Source of the DNA: Thermoproteales archaeon
GTDB lineage: Archaea > Thermoproteota > Thermoprotei > Thermofilales > Thermofilaceae
Reading direction: 5' to 3'
DNA length: 36,430 nucleotides
Assembly (NCBI GenBank): GCA_021163245.1
Contig: JAGGXB010000131.1
Coordinates: 1-36,430, forward strand
Position numbers and translations under genes: made by a program. Shown piece after piece: positions 33,413-36,430 of the stretch (position 1 is its first letter; the number at the start of each line of letters is the position of its first letter). The notes beneath the pieces are model-generated. The model had not been told where the DNA came from and made no database searches. It saw only the letters and a program-made list of their open reading frames with translations.

Positions 33413-33925
33413 ATGACTAAGATAGTTGTATTATCTGATACTCATGACAATCTTGAAGCTGTTAAAAAAGTCTTGAAATACATAAAGGAAATAGATCCTA
33501 GTTTTATAATACATTCAGGGGATATAATTTCTCCTTTTTCCTTGAAAATGTTTAGTAGCACTGGAAAGAAGACTTATTTTGTTTATGGTAATAATGATGG
33601 AGAAAAAATATTATTGTCAAAGTTGGCTGAGCAACTAGGTTTTACAATAGAAGAACAGCCATTATTTATAGATCATGAAAAGTATAGAATAGTTGTTCTC
33701 CACGGCGTGAATGGAAAGGATAAAACAAAGAGATTAGTTAGGGCTCTGGCTAAGAGTGGTGAGTTTGACTTAGTTATATATGGACATACTCATGAGGCTG
33801 AGGTCTTAAATATAAATGGGACTTTGATAGTAAATCCTGGAGAATTATCAGGGTATCTGAGTGGTAAATCAACTTTTGCGATAGTGGATCTCGATAAGAA
33901 AGAAGTTAAGATAAAAGAGTTATAA
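33413..33925 (+). CDS. Metallophosphoesterase (YfcE/MJ0936 type)
   Basis: A 170-residue dinuclear-metal phosphodiesterase. The metal-binding motifs are clear: LSDTHDN, HSGDI, YGNNDGE, LHGVNG and YGHTHEAE. Family members hydrolyse phosphodiester test substrates; the cellular substrate is unknown. No ribosome site before ATG 33413, so probably leaderless. It converges with the YjbQ-like pair, ending two bases from it. Confidence 0.93.
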   Translation: MTKIVVLSDTHDNLEAVKKVLKYIKEIDPSFIIHSGDIISPFSLKMFSSTGKKTYFVYGNNDGEKILLSKLAEQLGFTIEEQPLFIDHEKYRIVVLHGVNGKDKTKRLVRALAKSGEFDLVIYGHTHEAEVLNINGTLIVNPGELSGYLSGKSTFAIVDLDKKEVKIKEL

Positions 33926-33926
33926 T

Positions 33927-34331
33927 CTAATTCTTTTCTATTATCGTTATCATTATGTGTCTTCTTCTAGCATTTGTAAATTGGTTTTCTAAAAAGAATA
34001 CACCATTATTTTCAGGGATTATTAACTTTCCATTTTCTACAAGTATATTTAATGATGTACTAATTAATGAGGAACGTAAATGAGCATAAGCATTACCTGG
34101 ATGTTTCCACCCATAAACTGGTATAAGGTTCCATAATTCTTTTTCTATTTGTTCTATAACTTGGTTTTCTCGGGGTAATATGAGGAGAGCACCAGTTGAA
34201 CCCTTAGAAAAAATATTAATGAATCCCTTTTTTACATTTTTACAAATATTCAGTATTTTAGGAGTAATGTCGAAAAGCTTTGTAGGTCCATACGTAATTA
34301 TAAAAAAATCTTTTTGTATAGTTTTTCTCAT
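33927..34331 (-). CDS. YjbQ/UPF0047 family protein (second of a tandem pair)
   Basis: A 134-residue protein of the YjbQ fold, trimeric proteins associated with thiamine phosphate synthase-like activity. GFINIFSKGSTGALLILP corresponds to the strand normally carrying His-Thr-Thr-Ala. GWKHPGNAYAHLRSSL matches the NAHLK-like region with the second His, and NGVFFLENQFTNARRRHIM matches the LGxWQ...R end. The usual first His is replaced (KGST). It overlaps the upstream paralogue by 4 bases. Confidence 0.8.
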   Translation of the reverse strand: MRKTIQKDFFIITYGPTKLFDITPKILNICKNVKKGFINIFSKGSTGALLILPRENQVIEQIEKELWNLIPVYGWKHPGNAYAHLRSSLISTSLNILVENGKLIIPENNGVFFLENQFTNARRRHIMITIIEKN

Positions 34332-34699
34332 AAATCCACCTTCTCTATGGCTATTTTTCTAATTCCTTTTTCTTTATTTAAATCGATGAGTACTACTTGT
34401 TGAAACGAGCCTAGAAATAAATCATTATTGTATAAAGGTATTATAAGAGTCCTATGAAATAATGATAATTTAACATAGTCATTAGTAATAGGCATATTTT
34501 CTAGGAATTTGCCAAGATCATTTATCAGATTCGGTTCGTATTCAATCATTGTTAATGCACAAAGTTGATCGAGGGCTGAAATAATGATTAATCCATTTTC
34601 TATTTTGTTTTTATCGATATATTTTTTTACAAAATGAGTTATATCGTAGGCTCCTTTTCCATAAGATTCTATCTCGTTTATCTCTACCATAATACTCAT
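34328..34699 (-). CDS. YjbQ/UPF0047 family protein (first of a tandem pair)
   Basis: A 123-residue YjbQ-like protein: GAYDITHFVKKYIDKNKIENG, then IIISALDQLCALTMIEYEPNL where HTTAAI/TINEYEP would be expected, and LFLGSFQQVVLID at the LGxWQ position. The His-Thr-Thr catalytic element is lost (ALDQLCAL). Together with the next gene it may form a hetero-oligomer with complementary halves of an active site. A TATA-like run at about 34713-34730 (minus) fits a leaderless start at ATG 34699. Confidence 0.75.
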   Translation of the reverse strand: MSIMVEINEIESYGKGAYDITHFVKKYIDKNKIENGLIIISALDQLCALTMIEYEPNLINDLGKFLENMPITNDYVKLSLFHRTLIIPLYNNDLFLGSFQQVVLIDLNKEKGIRKIAIEKVDL

Positions 34700-34741
34700 C
34701 TCATAGACATCTTCAAAATATAAATATGTTAATAAGATTTT

Positions 34742-34790
34742 TCAGTTGGGTAAGTTTACATCATTGGTCTGTGCCGGAAGTATTCATCAT
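34742..34790 (-). ncRNA. Box C/D guide RNA (sRNA A)
   Basis: Reading the minus strand: C box ATGATGA (34790-34784), 12-nt guide ATACTTCCGGCA (34783-34772), D' box CAGA (34771-34768, one base from CTGA), spacer CCA, C' box ATGATGT (34764-34758), 12-nt guide AAACTTACCCAA (34757-34746), D box CTGA (34745-34742). Equal 12-nt spacings are the rule for archaeal 2'-O-methylation guides. A TATA-like element TATATA (34814-34819) lies about 25 bases upstream. Expected targets are TGCCGGAAGTAT and TTGGGTAAGTTT in rRNA or tRNA, each methylated at the fifth base (G). Confidence 0.82.
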
Positions 34791-34835
34791 CATTTTTTAC
34801 ATTAATCTATGTTTATATAATATTACTGTTTTTTA

Positions 34836-35336
34836 ATGATGAGAAACATGGGGTTAACTTATCAACATACTACCTGGAATGAAAATATATATTCCCATGG
34901 TGAAGTAAAGGTTATTTTTTCTGGTAGGGGTAAAGTAGATAATTCAGAGAATGTAAAGTTGTTTTCGTTTCCAGTTGATCCGCATTATCTTGTCGTTAGG
35001 GGAGAAAAAATAAGGGGTTTACTTTGTGATTTTTCGTCTAAAAATATATGTGATTTTTATATTTTTTTAAAGAAGAGAAATGTTAAGAAATTGAAGGTAA
35101 AAGTTATTTTTAGAGGAAAGATATCCAGTAATTTGATAAGCTTTGAGAAAAAGATATATAGAATAAAAGTTGAATGGAGTAATAGACATCTTCACGCTAT
35201 AACTTTTCCTTCAAAATATCAGATAGTGAATGTATTTCCGAAAGGATATAAACTGGATAGGAATAGGAATGGGGTGACGATATCATGGCTTTGGAAAAAA
35301 GGTTTTTCAGGAGATATAATTGTAAAGTTTAAGTAA
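34836..35336 (+). CDS. Uncharacterised protein
   Basis: A 166-residue basic protein that I do not recognise. It is rich in beta-strand patterns (EVKVIFSGRGKV, LKVKVIFRGKI, YRIKVEWSNRHLHAITF, GVTISWLWKKGFSGDIIVKF), which suggests a beta-sandwich. No Cys cluster, nucleotide-binding loop, signal peptide or membrane helix is clear. Start choices are ATG 34836, 34839 or 34848. A TATA element at 34812-34820 suggests a leaderless message beginning near the second ATG. It diverges from the guide RNA and the YjbQ pair. Confidence 0.65.
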   Translation: MMRNMGLTYQHTTWNENIYSHGEVKVIFSGRGKVDNSENVKLFSFPVDPHYLVVRGEKIRGLLCDFSSKNICDFYIFLKKRNVKKLKVKVIFRGKISSNLISFEKKIYRIKVEWSNRHLHAITFPSKYQIVNVFPKGYKLDRNRNGVTISWLWKKGFSGDIIVKFK

Positions 35337-35381
35337 TTTCTTTTTCGAATATATTTATATTATACCAGTCAGTAATAATAT

Positions 35382-35406
35382 GGCTATTAATAAATCATCT
35401 ATAGCC
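35382..35406 (+). repeat. Possible leader hairpin before the PAC2-family gene
   Basis: GGCTAT (35382-35387) and ATAGCC (35401-35406) are perfect complements around 13 bases, ending 14 bases before ATG 35421 and just before GGGGT (35411-35415). With TATA at about 35347-35362, this hairpin would lie at the very start of the mRNA. It may modulate access to the ribosome site. Only six base pairs, so uncertain. Confidence 0.3.
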
Positions 35407-35420
35407 TATCGGGGTCTTCT

Positions 35421-36179
35421 ATGGGTATAGTAACTATTAAAAAAATAAAGGAAGTTAAATTAAGAGATGGCGTATTAATACAGGGATTGCCAGGCATTGG
35501 ATTTGTAGGTAAAATAGCTGTTGATTATATACTTTCTGAGCTAAAATTACCTAAAATAGCTGAGCTATATTCTGATGGATTATTATTACCTGTTGGAAAC
35601 GCAGGTGTGTATATAAATGATAAAGGAGTATTTACTATACCGAGCTATAGGTTTTATCTACTTGAGGGAAAAGAAAGAGACATAGTCTTTTTATCTGGTG
35701 AAGTACAGCCTGTCAGCTGGTCGCAGTATGAGGTGGCTGAGAAAGTATTAGAGTTTTTCATGTCGATGGGTGGGAGAGAGGTTGTGGCTGTATGTGGAAC
35801 CACGGCCAGAGAAGATAAAGTAAAAGAAGTATATTATGCCGCAGATACGGAAGAAACAGCTAAATGGTTAGACAGCTTCGGATTTAAGAAATCTATTGGC
35901 GGTACTATTACTGGTGCATGTGGCCTTTTACCAGCTATGGCTCATTTAAAAGGCATAAAATCATATGTATTGATGGGAACAACTCTTAGCGCCGATCCAG
36001 ACCCCGAAGCAGGAAAAGTGATTGTAGAAGCATTAGTTAAAATGTTTGATATTAATGTAAGTCTCGAGAATTTGAACAAGATAATTGAAGAAATTAAAAG
36101 CAAGAAAAAAGAACTGGAACAATCTAAGGCTCTGTTAAAAAAGGAGCAGAGAGAGAGACAGCCACCTTACTATGTATAA
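35421..36179 (+). CDS. PAC2-family proteasome assembly chaperone homologue (PbaB-like)
   Basis: A 252-residue archaeal protein of the PAC2/COG1938 family, homologous to proteasome assembly chaperones and ATP-independent proteasome activators. It starts with LIQGLPGIGFVGKIAVDYIL, then TIPSYRFYLLEG, VAVCGTTAREDK, GGTITGACGLLPAMAHLKGI and LMGTTLSADPDPEAGK. A C-terminal coiled-coil-like segment (about 215-245) ends in PPYYV. The last three residues fit the HbYX pattern that docks into the 20S alpha-ring pockets, which supports an activator or chaperone role. Confidence 0.92.
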   Translation: MGIVTIKKIKEVKLRDGVLIQGLPGIGFVGKIAVDYILSELKLPKIAELYSDGLLLPVGNAGVYINDKGVFTIPSYRFYLLEGKERDIVFLSGEVQPVSWSQYEVAEKVLEFFMSMGGREVVAVCGTTAREDKVKEVYYAADTEETAKWLDSFGFKKSIGGTITGACGLLPAMAHLKGIKSYVLMGTTLSADPDPEAGKVIVEALVKMFDINVSLENLNKIIEEIKSKKKELEQSKALLKKEQRERQPPYYV

Positions 36180-36182
36180 AGT

Positions 36183-36231
36183 TCAGTATTGTCACCAAAC
36201 ATCATTTTTCAGTATTGGAGTCATTCATCAC
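36183..36231 (-). ncRNA. Box C/D guide RNA (sRNA B)
   Basis: Reading the minus strand: C box GTGATGA (36231-36225), 12-nt guide ATGACTCCAATA (36224-36213), D' box CTGA (36212-36209), spacer AAA, C' box ATGATGT (36205-36199), 12-nt guide TTGGTGACAATA (36198-36187), D box CTGA (36186-36183). AGT before C and ACT after D can pair as a short end stem. A minus-strand TATA (CTTATATAC, about 36264-36256) lies 25 bases upstream. Both guides end in CAATA. Expected targets are TATTGGAGTCAT and TATTGTCACCAA, each methylated at the fifth base (G). Confidence 0.88.
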
Positions 36232-36241
36232 ACTATTTTTA

Positions 36242-36430
36242 ATGATGAACATGGGGGTATATAAGGATGCTTCTAGAAAAAATAGAAATATGCATAGTGT
36301 TGTTGGCTTAGGATGGTGGAAAAATGTTACTAGTCGGTTAATGGATAAGCTTAGGGATAAGCCTTATTATGATGTTTTAGATGGTTTTAAAAGGCAGTTG
36401 GAGCTGGAGAAGAGGAGCTGGGTACATATC
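36242..36430 (+). CDS. Partial uncharacterised protein, runs off the window
   Basis: An open frame continues to the last base: ATG 36242 (or 36245, 36251, 36290) gives 63 codons, including NMHSVVGLGWWKNVTSR and DKPYYDVLDGFKRQLELEK. I do not recognise it. It begins close to guide RNA B, whose probable minus-strand TATA overlaps the first codons, so if B is real the true start may be the later ATG at 36290. No ribosome site is clear. Confidence 0.5.
   Translation, partial: MMNMGVYKDASRKNRNMHSVVGLGWWKNVTSRLMDKLRDKPYYDVLDGFKRQLELEKRSWVHI

Noticed and set aside
35345-35410. Possible third C/D RNA on the minus strand before the PAC2 gene
   Set aside because: CTGA is present, but no RTGATGA box occurs at the right distance and the guide spacing is wrong. 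The region is explained by a TATA box and a small hairpin.
1-36430. tRNA genes, rRNA genes, CRISPR arrays, insertion sequences
   Set aside because: No GC-rich cloverleaf-like segment with a T-arm motif, no regularly spaced repeats and no transposase-like reading frame were seen. rRNA or tRNA should stand out as GC-rich islands in this AT-rich DNA.

Overview
The window is AT-rich DNA (about one third G+C by eye) from an archaeon, most likely a thermophilic member of the Thermoproteota (Crenarchaeota). The evidence is the archaeal/eukaryotic ribosomal proteins eS4, eL19 and eL32, Alba, NAC, ABCE1, KEOPS Cgi121, a single-OB-fold crenarchaeal-type SSB, archaeal SecY, TATA/BRE-like promoters, Shine-Dalgarno (SD) sites built on GGTG or GGTGAT, and box C/D guide RNAs. 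I cannot name genus or species.

Layout. (1) 53-913: two unrecognised small genes. (2) 1050-9330: the distal half of the ribosomal superoperon (uL24-eS4-uL5-uS14-uS8-eL32-eL19-uL18, then uS5-uL30 on the opposite strand, then uL15-SecY), followed by a small winged-helix gene, a 33-codon basic ORF and a SPOUT methyltransferase. (3) 9436-14887: the proximal half (uL3-uL4-uL23-uL2-uS19) running into the stalk cluster uL11-uL1-uL10. (4) 14994-20487: alaS, a DUF434-like gene, NAC, a CDP-alcohol phosphotransferase and rtcA. (5) 20484-36430: single genes and short operons on both strands for tRNA modification, ABC ATPases, chromatin, sugar metabolism, DNA maintenance and glycosyl transfer, plus two C/D guide RNAs. 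No tRNA, rRNA, CRISPR array, insertion sequence or replication origin was seen, and no gene-free stretch exceeds about 255 bases.

The main discovery is in the uL11 gene. Its reading frame is broken after 25 codons by a 22-nt insertion inside the most conserved part of the protein. The insertion and its flanks fold into a textbook bulge-helix-bulge (BHB) splice site: a 9-bp exon helix, 3-nt bulge, 4-bp central helix, 3-nt bulge and 6-bp intron helix with a 3-nt loop. Cutting both bulges after their second base removes exactly 22 nt and restores a complete 168-residue uL11. This is a very small intron in an essential ribosomal protein mRNA, to be removed by the tRNA splicing endonuclease and RNA ligase.

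Other notable points are: two box C/D guide RNAs with perfect 12-nt guide spacing at 34742-34790 and 36183-36231; the inverted uS5-uL30 pair; the missing uL6; the permuted superoperon; uL10 without its acidic tail and without a following P1 (L12) gene; identical 19-nt promoters for the uL24 and uL3 operons; a tandem pair of diverged YjbQ proteins; and a TFS-like protein that lacks its catalytic zinc ribbon.
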